A stretch of DNA of 6,946 nucleotides from an uncultured Clostridia bacterium (GTDB lineage: Bacteria; Bacillota; Clostridia; TANB77; CAG-508), in contig CAOPQH010000074.1 of the NCBI GenBank assembly GCA_948505485.1, forward strand, positions 1-6,946. Direction: 5' to 3'. The notes beneath the pieces were generated by a model. It saw only the letters and a program-made list of their open reading frames with translations. It was not told the DNA's origin and ran no database searches. The stretch's first letter is position 1. Each line of letters opens with the position of its first letter. Made by a program: the position numbers and the translations under genes. Below, piece after piece: positions 1-5,835 of this stretch.

Positions 1-1
1 A

Positions 2-268
2 AAATTTACTAAAATTGTAGCATATATTAGAATTTTGAGCGAGAGTGGATTATCAATAGGAGAGCCATATATTAAACATATCGACAGTAATATATGGGAA
101 TTACGACCATTAAGAGATAGAATACTTTTTGCTTATTGTAATAATAATAGATTTATATTATTAAGTGTTTTTATGAAAAAAAGTCAAAAAACACCACAAA
201 AGGAAATTGATAAAGCAAAGAGATTATTAAAAGATTATATTAAAAGGAGTGAGAATAAGAATGAGTAA
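2..268 (+). CDS. HigB/RelE-type toxin (phage Gp49-like family), 5' end cut off by window
   Basis: The reading frame is open from base 2 to the TAA at 266-268 (88 visible codons), so the real start lies upstream of the window. A TTG at 35 is available but would remove conserved sequence. The visible part matches the C-terminal two thirds of the Gp49-like/HigB toxin family. It has a helix ending ESGLSIGEPYIKHI, the core strand IWELRPLRDRILFAY, a hydrophobic strand FILLSVF, and the family's signature tail MKKSQKTPQKEIDKAKRLLKDY. Known members are ribosome-dependent mRNA endonucleases that inhibit translation and are neutralised by a HigA antitoxin. The next gene overlaps it by 8 bp and encodes an XRE-type antitoxin, so the toxin-first order typical of HigBA is present. 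Whether the missing N-terminus is intact cannot be judged here. The family call is strong; the toxic activity is inferred. Confidence 0.85.
   Translation, partial: KFTKIVAYIRILSESGLSIGEPYIKHIDSNIWELRPLRDRILFAYCNNNRFILLSVFMKKSQKTPQKEIDKAKRLLKDYIKRSENKNE
243..249 (+). promoter_or_regulatory. Ribosome binding site for the antitoxin
   Basis: AAAGGAG lies inside the 3' end of the toxin gene, 11 bp before ATG 261. It favours ATG 261 over the in-frame GTG at 249, which overlaps the Shine-Dalgarno sequence itself. Confidence 0.6.
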
Positions 269-551
269 AGATTTAACAAATTGGAAAGAATTTGAGAAAG
301 AATTAGATATAACGCCAGAACAAGAAGCTGAAATTAAGTTAGAAATGGATATTATTAAAGCTACGATAGAGGCTAGAAAGAAAAATAAACTGACACAAAG
401 AGAACTAAGTAAAAAAAGCGGAATTACACAATCTGTAATTGCTAGAATAGAAAAATGTGTTAATTCTCCACAGACAAATACGCTTATAAAATTATTATAC
501 CCTATGGGGTATACTTTAAGAGTAGTACCACTTGATGAAGTAAAACATTAA
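261..551 (+). CDS. XRE-family helix-turn-helix antitoxin (HigA-type)
   Basis: This 96-residue protein is the presumed partner of the upstream toxin. An acidic N-terminal helical segment (about residues 7-33) precedes a compact HTH_3/Cro-C1 domain at about residues 34-87. LTQRELSKKSGITQSVIARIE is the classic helix-turn-helix, followed by a short helix with NTLIKLLYPMGYTLRV. Antitoxins of this family bind and block the toxin and repress their own operon. The autoregulated promoter should lie upstream of the window, because the toxin gene comes first. The ATG overlaps the toxin stop codon region by 8 bp, indicating translational coupling. ATG 261 was chosen because it has a usable RBS; a GTG at 249 would add four residues. 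The transcription unit ends at the stem-loop just downstream. The HTH call is very sure; the antitoxin role follows from the pairing. Confidence 0.88.
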   Translation: MSKDLTNWKEFEKELDITPEQEAEIKLEMDIIKATIEARKKNKLTQRELSKKSGITQSVIARIEKCVNSPQTNTLIKLLYPMGYTLRVVPLDEVKH

Positions 552-556
552 AATAT

Positions 557-588
557 AAAAAATATCACTTTTTAAGTGATATTTTTTT
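557..588 (+). terminator. Rho-independent terminator after the HigBA-type module
   Basis: A perfect 14-bp inverted repeat (557-570 and 574-587; core AAATATCACTT / AAGTGATATTT) with a 3-nt TTT loop ends in a run of eight T residues (581-588 region). The A-run at the start of the left arm could also let it work on the opposite strand. It separates the first toxin-antitoxin transcript from the second module's promoter. Confidence 0.85.
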
Positions 589-598
589 GTGAATTAAA

Positions 599-627
599 TT
601 GTCATATAAAGTATTTTTTGTTATAAT
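599..627 (+). promoter_or_regulatory. Sigma-A-type promoter for the MNT/HEPN operon
   Basis: The -35 box TTGTCA (599-604, one mismatch to TTGACA) and a perfect -10 box TATAAT (622-627) are separated by exactly 17 bp. The expected start of transcription is near 634, about 28 nt before ATG 662. It lies directly after the terminator of the preceding module, so the two toxin-antitoxin cassettes should be transcribed separately. Confidence 0.8.
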
Positions 628-661
628 GTAAGCAAATTGATAGAGATAGGAGATGTAAAAT

Positions 662-976
662 ATGAGTGAAAAAGTATATACAATAGAAGAAATAAAACAG
701 ATAGTAAATGATGTTATGAAAAATTTTTCGGTAAAAGAAGCAATATTGTTTGGGTCTTATGCAAAAAACTTACAAACTCCATCAAGTGATATAGATATAG
801 TAATTGATAGTGAAGGACAGTTATTAAATATAAATTTTTATGGTTTATTAGAAGAACTAGTTCAAAGATTACAAAAAAATGTAGATTTGTTTGAAATAAC
901 AGAAATTCAAAAAGGTAGTAGAATTTATAATGATATACAAAAAGAAGGAGTTGTTGTATATGAAAAGCAAAGATAG
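662..976 (+). CDS. mntA: MntA-like minimal nucleotidyltransferase antitoxin
   Basis: This 104-residue protein has the minimal nucleotidyltransferase (NTP_transf_2, pol-beta-like) fold. The active-site signature GSX10DXD is intact: G31-S32 in LFGSYAKNLQTPSSDIDIVID, with metal-binding D43 and D45. A candidate third acidic residue is D75 in KNVDLFEI. In the studied MntA-HepT pair (Shewanella oneidensis) this enzyme AMPylates a tyrosine of the HEPN toxin and so inactivates it. AGGAG at 648-652 sits 9 bp before the ATG. The gene overlaps the following HEPN gene by 17 bp, the usual antitoxin-first arrangement. Family and partner identity are seen directly; the AMPylation reaction is inferred from the family. 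Confidence 0.9.
   Translation: MSEKVYTIEEIKQIVNDVMKNFSVKEAILFGSYAKNLQTPSSDIDIVIDSEGQLLNINFYGLLEELVQRLQKNVDLFEITEIQKGSRIYNDIQKEGVVVYEKQR
943..950 (+). promoter_or_regulatory. Ribosome binding site for the HEPN toxin
   Basis: AGAAGGAG lies within the 3' end of the MNT gene, 9 bp before ATG 960. It fixes the start at 960 rather than at the in-frame ATG at 930, which has no Shine-Dalgarno sequence and would add ten residues ahead of the conserved domain. Confidence 0.75.
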
Positions 977-1313
977 AATTATAATACAAAAAATTATTGT
1001 ATATATTACTGATGTTCAAGAATATGTAAAAGGATTAGAATCAAAAGATTTTATAGACGATAAAAAGACGATTACAGCATGTGCTTTTACAGTATCTCAA
1101 ATTGGAGAGTTAGTAAAAGAAATAACAGAAGAAACAATTATAAAATATAATACTATTCCATGGAATAGTATTAAAGGAATGAGAAATAGAATTGTACATG
1201 ATTATGAAAATGTTGATTTATCAGTTTTATGGGGAACAATAAAAGAAAGTTTACCAGAATTAAAAGAAAAATTAAAAGAAATTATATTAGAAGAAAATGA
1301 TAATATTTTTTAG
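960..1313 (+). CDS. hepT: HepT-like HEPN-domain RNase toxin
   Basis: This 117-residue, mostly helical protein belongs to the HepT-like HEPN family (formerly DUF86). The catalytic and modification motif RX4HXY is complete near the C-terminus: R75-N-R-I-V-H80-D-Y82, within IKGMRNRIVHDYENVD. R and H are the ribonuclease residues of HEPN proteins, and the Y is the residue AMPylated by the MNT partner in characterised systems. The N-terminal helices (KDRIIIQKIIVYITDVQEYV) and the IGELVKEI helix fit the family. It overlaps the MNT gene by 17 bp and is probably translationally coupled to it. Likely role: RNA-cleaving toxin held inactive by the neighbouring nucleotidyltransferase, acting in plasmid/genomic-island stabilisation or anti-phage defence. 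No terminator is visible between it and the next gene, 28 bp away. Confidence 0.9.
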   Translation: MKSKDRIIIQKIIVYITDVQEYVKGLESKDFIDDKKTITACAFTVSQIGELVKEITEETIIKYNTIPWNSIKGMRNRIVHDYENVDLSVLWGTIKESLPELKEKLKEIILEENDNIF

Positions 1314-1326
1314 AAAATTTAATTAT

Positions 1327-1334
1327 AAAGGGGG
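1327..1334 (+). promoter_or_regulatory. Ribosome binding site for the CAP-domain protein
   Basis: AAAGGGGG sits 7 bp before ATG 1342. The longer in-frame start at 1297 lies inside the HEPN gene, has no RBS and would bury the signal peptide, so 1342 is the start. Confidence 0.8.
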
Positions 1335-1341
1335 AATTTAT

Positions 1342-2670
1342 ATGAAAACAAAAAAATTATTATTAAGTATTTTAATAGTTGCAGCATTTAGTGTTATTAC
1401 ATCAATCACTTCAAAAGCTGCAAACGAAACAGTATCATTTAATGTAACTGTAACTAATGATTATACATCAGCATATGAAGTATTAAATATTGTAAATAAA
1501 GAAAGAAAAGCAAAAGGATTAAATGGGTTAAATATGGACAAATACTTATTAGATTCTGCAATGATTCGTGCAAGTGAATTAGTATTAAATTTTGACCATA
1601 CTAGACCAAATGGAACAAGTTGTTTTACAGCAATAAATAAATCATTTAGTTATATGGGAGAAAATATAGCAGCAGGACAATCAACATCTGAATATGTAAT
1701 GCAATCTTGGATGAATTCACCAGGACATAAAGCAAATATTTTGAATACAAACTTTACATCTATAGGTATTGGTTGTGTAAAATACGGAAATGTTCTTTAT
1801 TGGGTACAATTATTCGGGAAATCTTATACAACAGATTTAGCTGTAAAAATTAAAAATAGTAAAATAACAAGAAAAGTAGATATGTTATCTAGTGATGTAA
1901 AATTATATTATAATTCTATGAAAGAAATATATAAAAAAAATCACAAAAACGGTTTTGAAACAAAAATAGTAGTTCTTAATCCTGGATTGCAAGGAAGATG
2001 TATGACAATAGATTCAAATGATCTTATCTTTGAAAGTTCAGACAAATCAATATTTACTGTAAATAATAAAGGAGTTTTAAAATTTAATAGAGCAGGCAAA
2101 GCATATTTAACAGCTAAATTAAAACAAAATACAAACATAAACATAAAACAAAAAATTAATATAATAGCCGGAATAGATGAGTTAAAAATAGAAAAAATAA
2201 AAGATCAAGTATATACAGGCAAAGGTATTAAACCCAAAATTACAATAAAAGATGGAAAATATACTCTTACAAAAAATAAAGATTATAAAATAACATACAA
2301 AAACAATAAAAAGAGTGGAAAAGCAACAGTTAAAATACAGTTACTAGGAAGTTATATAGGAACAACTGAGAAAAAATTTAACATAGTTCCACCTAAAGTA
2401 ACAAAATTAAAAGTTAAATCTAAATCTAAAAAAAGTATAAAATTAAGCTGGAAAAAGACAAAAGAGGTAACGGGATATAAAATTTATGTATGTGATAATG
2501 CAAAAGGAAAATATAAGTATTATGGAAGTACAAACAAAACATCTATTGTAATAAAAAAACTAAAAGCAGGTAAACAATATAAAATAAAAGTAAGAAGCTA
2601 TAAAAAAGTAGGAAAAAAACAATATTTAGGAAAATATTCTAATGTTTTAAAATTAAAAACAAAAAAGTAA
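1342..2670 (+). CDS. Secreted CAP/SCP-domain (YkwD-like) protein with Ig-like and fibronectin type III tail
   Basis: This is a 442-residue exported protein. Residues 1-26 form a signal peptide (MKTKK, hydrophobic core LLLSILIVAAFSVIT, likely cut after SKA). Residues about 43-160 are a CAP/SCP domain with its hallmark residues: H86 in NFDHTRPNG, E107 in MGENIAAG, H129 in SPGHKANIL, and the closing strands IGIGCVKYGNVLYWVQLFG. Residues about 203-275 resemble a bacterial Ig-like domain. Residues about 281-348 match a repeat common in clostridial surface proteins (QVYTGKGIKPKITIKDG, then NKDYKITYKNNKKSGKATVKI). Residues 351-440 form an FN3 domain (PKVTKLKVKS ... KLSWKKTKEVTGYKIY ... YSNVLKLKT). 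The C-terminal half is very Lys-rich, so retention on anionic wall polymers by charge is possible; there is no LPXTG motif. The biochemical role of bacterial CAP proteins is largely unsettled. No promoter was found in the 28-bp gap, so read-through from the HEPN operon is possible. Confidence 0.9.
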   Translation: MKTKKLLLSILIVAAFSVITSITSKAANETVSFNVTVTNDYTSAYEVLNIVNKERKAKGLNGLNMDKYLLDSAMIRASELVLNFDHTRPNGTSCFTAINKSFSYMGENIAAGQSTSEYVMQSWMNSPGHKANILNTNFTSIGIGCVKYGNVLYWVQLFGKSYTTDLAVKIKNSKITRKVDMLSSDVKLYYNSMKEIYKKNHKNGFETKIVVLNPGLQGRCMTIDSNDLIFESSDKSIFTVNNKGVLKFNRAGKAYLTAKLKQNTNINIKQKINIIAGIDELKIEKIKDQVYTGKGIKPKITIKDGKYTLTKNKDYKITYKNNKKSGKATVKIQLLGSYIGTTEKKFNIVPPKVTKLKVKSKSKKSIKLSWKKTKEVTGYKIYVCDNAKGKYKYYGSTNKTSIVIKKLKAGKQYKIKVRSYKKVGKKQYLGKYSNVLKLKTKK

Positions 2671-2690
2671 ATGAAATATTATATAAGTAA

Positions 2691-2760
2691 AAAAAGGTAA
2701 ATACAAAAATAGCAAAAACTAAAATAACAAAAGTAAAAGCTAGAAATTAAAAGTCTACAG
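2691..2760 (+). pseudogene. Probable decayed FN3-repeat relic downstream of the CAP gene
   Basis: In a frame shifted relative to the CAP gene, this stretch reads KKVNTKIAKTKITKVKARN, stop, KSTVKW, stop. That resembles the linker and first strands of an FN3 repeat, compared with PKVTKLKVKS...KLSWKK at residues 351-372 of the intact gene. The nucleotide match is also visible: CTAAAATAACAAAAGTAAAAG here against CTAAAGTAACAAAATTAAAAG at about 2393-2413. At least two in-frame stops and a frameshift interrupt it, so it is not translated as such. Inference: an ancestral CAP protein carried at least one more FN3 repeat, lost by a frameshift near the present stop. The alternative is chance similarity in Lys-coding, AT-rich DNA. 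Confidence 0.45.
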
Positions 2761-2837
2761 TTAAATGGTAAAAAAGATGAAGTATTAAATTTGATAATAC
2801 TAAAATATTATTGAATAATTAAAATGAGAAATACTTG

Positions 2838-2899
2838 AATAATTGCACATATGTAATTTAATAAAAATATTAAATTGCAAAAATGTGCAATTATTTTGT
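2838..2899 (+). terminator. Long two-part hairpin, possible terminator after the CAP gene
   Basis: A perfect 13-bp outer stem (AATAATTGCACAT 2838-2850 with ATGTGCAATTATT 2883-2895) encloses a perfect 9-bp inner stem (AATTTAATA 2855-2863 with TATTAAATT 2868-2876). They are joined by a 4 x 6-nt internal loop. A short T-rich tail (TTATTTTG) follows. It lies between the CAP stop and the promoter of the next gene, so termination is the simplest role, though the T-run is weak. Confidence 0.55.
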
Positions 2900-2908
2900 A
2901 TATCTCTG

Positions 2909-2937
2909 TTGATTATAGTATGTTTGTGATATATAAT
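2909..2937 (+). promoter_or_regulatory. Sigma-A-type promoter for the YfhO-family gene
   Basis: The -35 box TTGATT (2909-2914) and a perfect -10 box TATAAT (2932-2937) are spaced by 17 bp. The predicted transcript start near 2944 leaves a short leader with a GAGAGGA ribosome binding site just before ATG 2961. Confidence 0.75.
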
Positions 2938-2960
2938 ATAAAAAATAAGAGAGGATAAAA

Positions 2961-5621
2961 ATGGAAAAACAAAAATATAAAAAATCAAGAATATATTTAA
3001 TTTATACAGTATTATTTGCAACAATAGGATTAGCTATATATAGCATATTTTTATTTAAAGGAAAAAGTTTTATATGGCAAGAAGATGGATTTAATCAACA
3101 TTTTCCAATATTATATAACTTTAATGAAATAATAAGAAACAGTATTCAAAATGGCATATCAACTTTTTCATGGAATTTAGGGATTGGAATAGATATAATA
3201 GGACAATATTCTTATTATATTTTAGGAGATCCATTTGCATATTTATCATTACTATTTCCAATGAGTAAATTAGAACTTGCATATGGAGTTTTAATTTTTA
3301 TTAGAATGTATTTTATAGGAATAGCATTTTTGGTATATTGCAACTATAATAAAAAGAAATCATTTAACTCGATTTTAGGTGCAATAATGTATACTTTTTG
3401 TGGGTTTGCAGTTTATTCGGGTACAAGGCATCCATTTTTCTTAAATGCATTAATAATGTTGCCATTAGTTACATTAGGAATTGATAAAATTTACAAAGAA
3501 AACAAGAGTATACTTTTCATATTTACAATAGCAATAACAGCAATAATGAATTACTATTTTTTATATGTCATAACAATTTTAGCATTTATATATGCAATAG
3601 TGAAATATTTTTGTGAGTATAAAGAAAAAGGAAAAAAATTTTTATTTAATAAATTTATAAAAGCTTTAATTTCATATATCATAGGAATAATGATAGCAGG
3701 AATAATATTACTTCCTACTATTTATGCTTATCAAAATTCGAATAGACTAGGAAACGCTAATATGGTAGCATACACATTTAAGTATTATAAAACTCTTTTT
3801 ACAGGTTTAACATCTAATAACAGTTTATATTGGACAAGAATTTGTATATCTTCTATAGCATTAATAATACTACCAATATCTTTATTAAATAAGAAAGAAA
3901 GAGAAAATAAAACCATAAAAACATGTATAATAATAGAAACAATAATGCTGTTATTTAGTATATTTGGTTCATTAATGAATGGTTTATCTTTTCAATCTAA
4001 TAGATGGACATTTGGATATTCCTTTTTATTATCATATATGGTAGTATTAAATTTTAAAGAAGACTTAAAATATTCAAAAAGTCAAATAATATATATGCTT
4101 TTTACAATAATATTGTATACATTAATACTGTTATGTTGTGATGGAGTGGGAAGAAAAGTTTCGCTAGTAAGTATATCATTTGCACTAGCTATGGTCTTTG
4201 TAATTATTTTAAGTAAAAAATTTATAGAAAAACAAAGCAAACTAAAATATGTAATTTTTGTTTTAGTAGTATTAAATATTGTTTATTATGCTACAAACTT
4301 ATATTCTCAATCAGGTAAAGATTATATAGATGAATTTATTGCATCAAATACAGTAATTGAAAAATACAATAGCTTGGGTGATAAAATAAAGAATTATGAT
4401 AAAGCAATAGATAAAATAAAAGAGAATGATAATGAATTTTATAGAATTGCAAATAATGAATATTTAAATACTAATAATGCATTAATACATAAATATAATG
4501 CAATAAATTGTTATTTATCCATTGGAAATAAATATATAGGAATTCTTTCAAAAGATATAAATAACAGAACATATAATTCTGATACAAATCCATTAAGGGA
4601 AGTAGATAGTAGAACTAAAATTACTACATTATTAGCTAATAAGTATTTTGTTGTGGGAAAAGGAAAAAATTCTTATGTGCCTTATGGATATGAAAAAATT
4701 TATGATTTGCAAGAAGGTACGAAAGTATATAAAAATAAGAACTATTTAAATTTAGGTGCTTTTTATGATAATTATATATTAAAAGAAGATTATGATAAAT
4801 TATCATCGTTAGAGAAAGAACAAGCTTTGTTAGACACAGTAGTTGTAAAAGATAAATTATCCAATATAGAATATAAAGATAATTTAATTAGTCAAATAAA
4901 AGAAAAGACAACAAGAAATGTTGAGTATAAATTAAAAGATAAATACAAAATTATAAATAAAGAAAAAAATAAATATAAAATAAAAACTAAAAAACAAAAT
5001 CAATATATAGAACTAAATATTAAACAAGCTGAAAATTGTGAGTTGTATTTAGAATTAACTAATTTTAAAGCAAAGTCAAAAAATAAGTATAATATAAAAT
5101 TTAAATATGAAAATGTAAAAAAAATCAGTAGAATAAGGGATGCACAAGAGGATCCATATTACATAAAAAATGATAATATGTTAATTAATTTAGGATATAA
5201 AGATATCCATAAAGGTAAAATTAAAGTTACTTTCTCTGAACAAGGCGAATATAGTTGCGATGATATAAAGATTATAGCAGTACCAATGAATATATATCAA
5301 GAAAGTGTAGAAAAACTTAAAAATACACCGTTTGAATTAATTAAATGTAAAGATGGTTTAATAGAAGGGAAAATACAAAATTTTACAAATGGAGTATTGC
5401 AAATTTCAACTCCATATACAAAAGGATGGAGAGCATATGTAGATGGAGTTGAGACAGAAGTTTTAAATGTAAATATAGGTTTTATAGGGGTTCAGCTAAA
5501 TAGTGGAGAACACAATATTACTTTAAAATATGAGACTCCTTATTTGAAACAAGGTATTGTTTTATCTATAATAGGAATTATTTTTGCAATAGGATTTATT
5601 ATTATAGAAAAGAAAGTTTAA
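2961..5621 (+). CDS. YfhO-family polytopic membrane protein, probable GT-C glycosyltransferase for surface polymers
   Basis: This 886-residue protein has the usual length for the family. An N-terminal membrane helix (residues about 11-33) is followed by the extracytoplasmic loop typical of the family: FIWQEDGFNQHFPIL with D42, then WNLGIGIDIIGQYSYYILGDPFAY with D90. Many hydrophobic helices run to about residue 450 (for example 235-258, 318-340, 380-415, 425-447). A large Lys-rich soluble domain covers about 450-860. A final membrane helix (865-882) ends in EKKV. The end of the soluble domain carries the family's signature TPYTKGWRAYVDGVETEV...GFIGVQLNSGEHNITLKY. In Bacillus subtilis, YfhO works with CsbB and GtcA in lipoteichoic acid glycosylation, using undecaprenyl-phosphate-linked sugar outside the membrane. 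The exact acceptor here is unknown. It has its own promoter and is followed by another GT-C-like gene, supporting a surface-glycosylation role. The family call is firm; substrate specificity is not. Confidence 0.88.
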   Translation: MEKQKYKKSRIYLIYTVLFATIGLAIYSIFLFKGKSFIWQEDGFNQHFPILYNFNEIIRNSIQNGISTFSWNLGIGIDIIGQYSYYILGDPFAYLSLLFPMSKLELAYGVLIFIRMYFIGIAFLVYCNYNKKKSFNSILGAIMYTFCGFAVYSGTRHPFFLNALIMLPLVTLGIDKIYKENKSILFIFTIAITAIMNYYFLYVITILAFIYAIVKYFCEYKEKGKKFLFNKFIKALISYIIGIMIAGIILLPTIYAYQNSNRLGNANMVAYTFKYYKTLFTGLTSNNSLYWTRICISSIALIILPISLLNKKERENKTIKTCIIIETIMLLFSIFGSLMNGLSFQSNRWTFGYSFLLSYMVVLNFKEDLKYSKSQIIYMLFTIILYTLILLCCDGVGRKVSLVSISFALAMVFVIILSKKFIEKQSKLKYVIFVLVVLNIVYYATNLYSQSGKDYIDEFIASNTVIEKYNSLGDKIKNYDKAIDKIKENDNEFYRIANNEYLNTNNALIHKYNAINCYLSIGNKYIGILSKDINNRTYNSDTNPLREVDSRTKITTLLANKYFVVGKGKNSYVPYGYEKIYDLQEGTKVYKNKNYLNLGAFYDNYILKEDYDKLSSLEKEQALLDTVVVKDKLSNIEYKDNLISQIKEKTTRNVEYKLKDKYKIINKEKNKYKIKTKKQNQYIELNIKQAENCELYLELTNFKAKSKNKYNIKFKYENVKKISRIRDAQEDPYYIKNDNMLINLGYKDIHKGKIKVTFSEQGEYSCDDIKIIAVPMNIYQESVEKLKNTPFELIKCKDGLIEGKIQNFTNGVLQISTPYTKGWRAYVDGVETEVLNVNIGFIGVQLNSGEHNITLKYETPYLKQGIVLSIIGIIFAIGFIIIEKKV

Positions 5622-5644
5622 ATTTGTTAAGATAATAGTTGTTT

Positions 5645-5679
5645 TTGTAGAGAAGCCACACTTGGTGATAGCACTTTTC
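5645..5679 (+). repeat. Left outer inverted-repeat arm, 35-bp unit copy 1
   Basis: It pairs with 5834-5868. TTGTAGAGAAGCCA and TGATAGCACTTTTC are the two perfectly complementary 14-bp blocks, separated by a non-matching CACTTGG. It is also a direct repeat of 5684-5718, with 25 of 35 positions identical and a 4-nt AAAA spacer (period 39 bp). Confidence 0.85.
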
Positions 5680-5683
5680 AAAA

Positions 5684-5718
5684 TTGTAGAGTAGTCACGC
5701 GTGTCAATAGTGTTTTTC
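5684..5718 (+). repeat. Internal diverged copy of the 35-bp unit (copy 2)
   Basis: It begins TTGTAGAGTAGTCA and ends CAATAGTGTTTTTC. It matches copy 1 at 25/35 positions, and the reverse complement of the right arm at 27/35, with a shared GCGTGT centre. Its 3' half pairs with 5738-5754 rather than with the outer right arm. Confidence 0.8.
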
Positions 5719-5754
5719 ATTTGAGCTTGCGAAAAAGAAAACACCCTATTGACA
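5702..5754 (+). repeat. Inner hairpin of the element
   Basis: TGTCAATAG (5702-5710) pairs with CTATTGACA (5746-5754). The stem continues with TGTTTT (5711-5716) against AAAACA (5738-5743) across a 2-nt CC bulge. The loop region contains TTGAGCTTGCG. It is nested wholly inside the outer inverted repeat and made from copy 2 of the unit. Confidence 0.75.
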
Positions 5755-5776
5755 GGTAGCTTGACGGTCATAAAAT
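5749..5776 (+). promoter_or_regulatory. Candidate promoter inside the element, pointing to the GT-C gene
   Basis: A perfect -35 box TTGACA (5749-5754) is followed after 16 bp by TAAAAT (5771-5776, one mismatch to TATAAT). The -35 box lies in the right arm of the inner hairpin. The predicted start near 5783 would give a leader of roughly 120 nt containing the right outer arm. No better promoter was seen for the downstream gene. Confidence 0.45.
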
Positions 5777-5805
5777 TATATATGTTTTATCAGGTTCGGT
5801 TTAGG

Positions 5806-5835
5806 TACTTTCTAAAAGGATACTTCCTAAAACGA
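5806..5835 (+). repeat. 15-bp tandem repeat next to the right arm
   Basis: TACTTTCTAAAAGGA (5806-5820) is followed directly by TACTTCCTAAAACGA (5821-5835), 13/15 identical. TTTAGG at 5800-5805 can pair with CCTAAA at 5826-5831, forming a small stem. The second copy runs two bases into the right outer arm. Confidence 0.65.

Larger units (their letters stand above)
2671..2960. other. Intergenic stretch between the CAP gene and the YfhO-family gene
   Basis: These 290 bases hold the probable FN3 relic (2691-2760), a featureless AT-rich segment to about 2837, the long hairpin (2838-2899), and a promoter with its RBS for the next gene. No credible intact gene was seen on either strand. Confidence 0.7.

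Noticed and set aside
249..260. GTG 249 as the antitoxin start
   Set aside because: It overlaps the Shine-Dalgarno sequence; ATG 261 is correctly placed downstream of it.
35..268. TTG at 35 as the true toxin start
   Set aside because: The frame stays open to the window edge and the upstream codons continue the family's helix, so the gene is 5' truncated.
930..959. ATG 930 as the HEPN toxin start
   Set aside because: There is no RBS before it, whereas ATG 960 has AGAAGGAG at ideal spacing and gives the usual family N-terminus.
714..1019. Minus-strand open frame opposite the MNT/HEPN genes
   Set aside because: It is a low-complexity Leu/Tyr/Phe-rich translation of the complement of AT-rich coding DNA, overlapping two well-supported genes.
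1297..1341. ATG 1297 as the start of the CAP protein
   Set aside because: It would overlap hepT, lacks an RBS, and would place 15 residues ahead of a canonical signal peptide.
5645..5718. Two direct 35-bp repeats as a miniature CRISPR array
   Set aside because: The spacing is only 4 nt, the copies share 25/35 positions, there are no cas genes, and a third copy is inverted.
5562..5771. Minus-strand open frame of 69 codons across the end of the YfhO-family gene and the repeat element
   Set aside because: It overlaps the conserved YfhO C-terminus, has no clear RBS, and differences between its two internal repeats mostly change the amino acid while preserving stem pairing. Structure explains it better than coding.
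5761..5790. Second promoter reading from TTGACG (5761-5766) with TTTTAT (5785-5790)
   Set aside because: The -10 match is poor; the TTGACA/TAAAAT pair just upstream is better.
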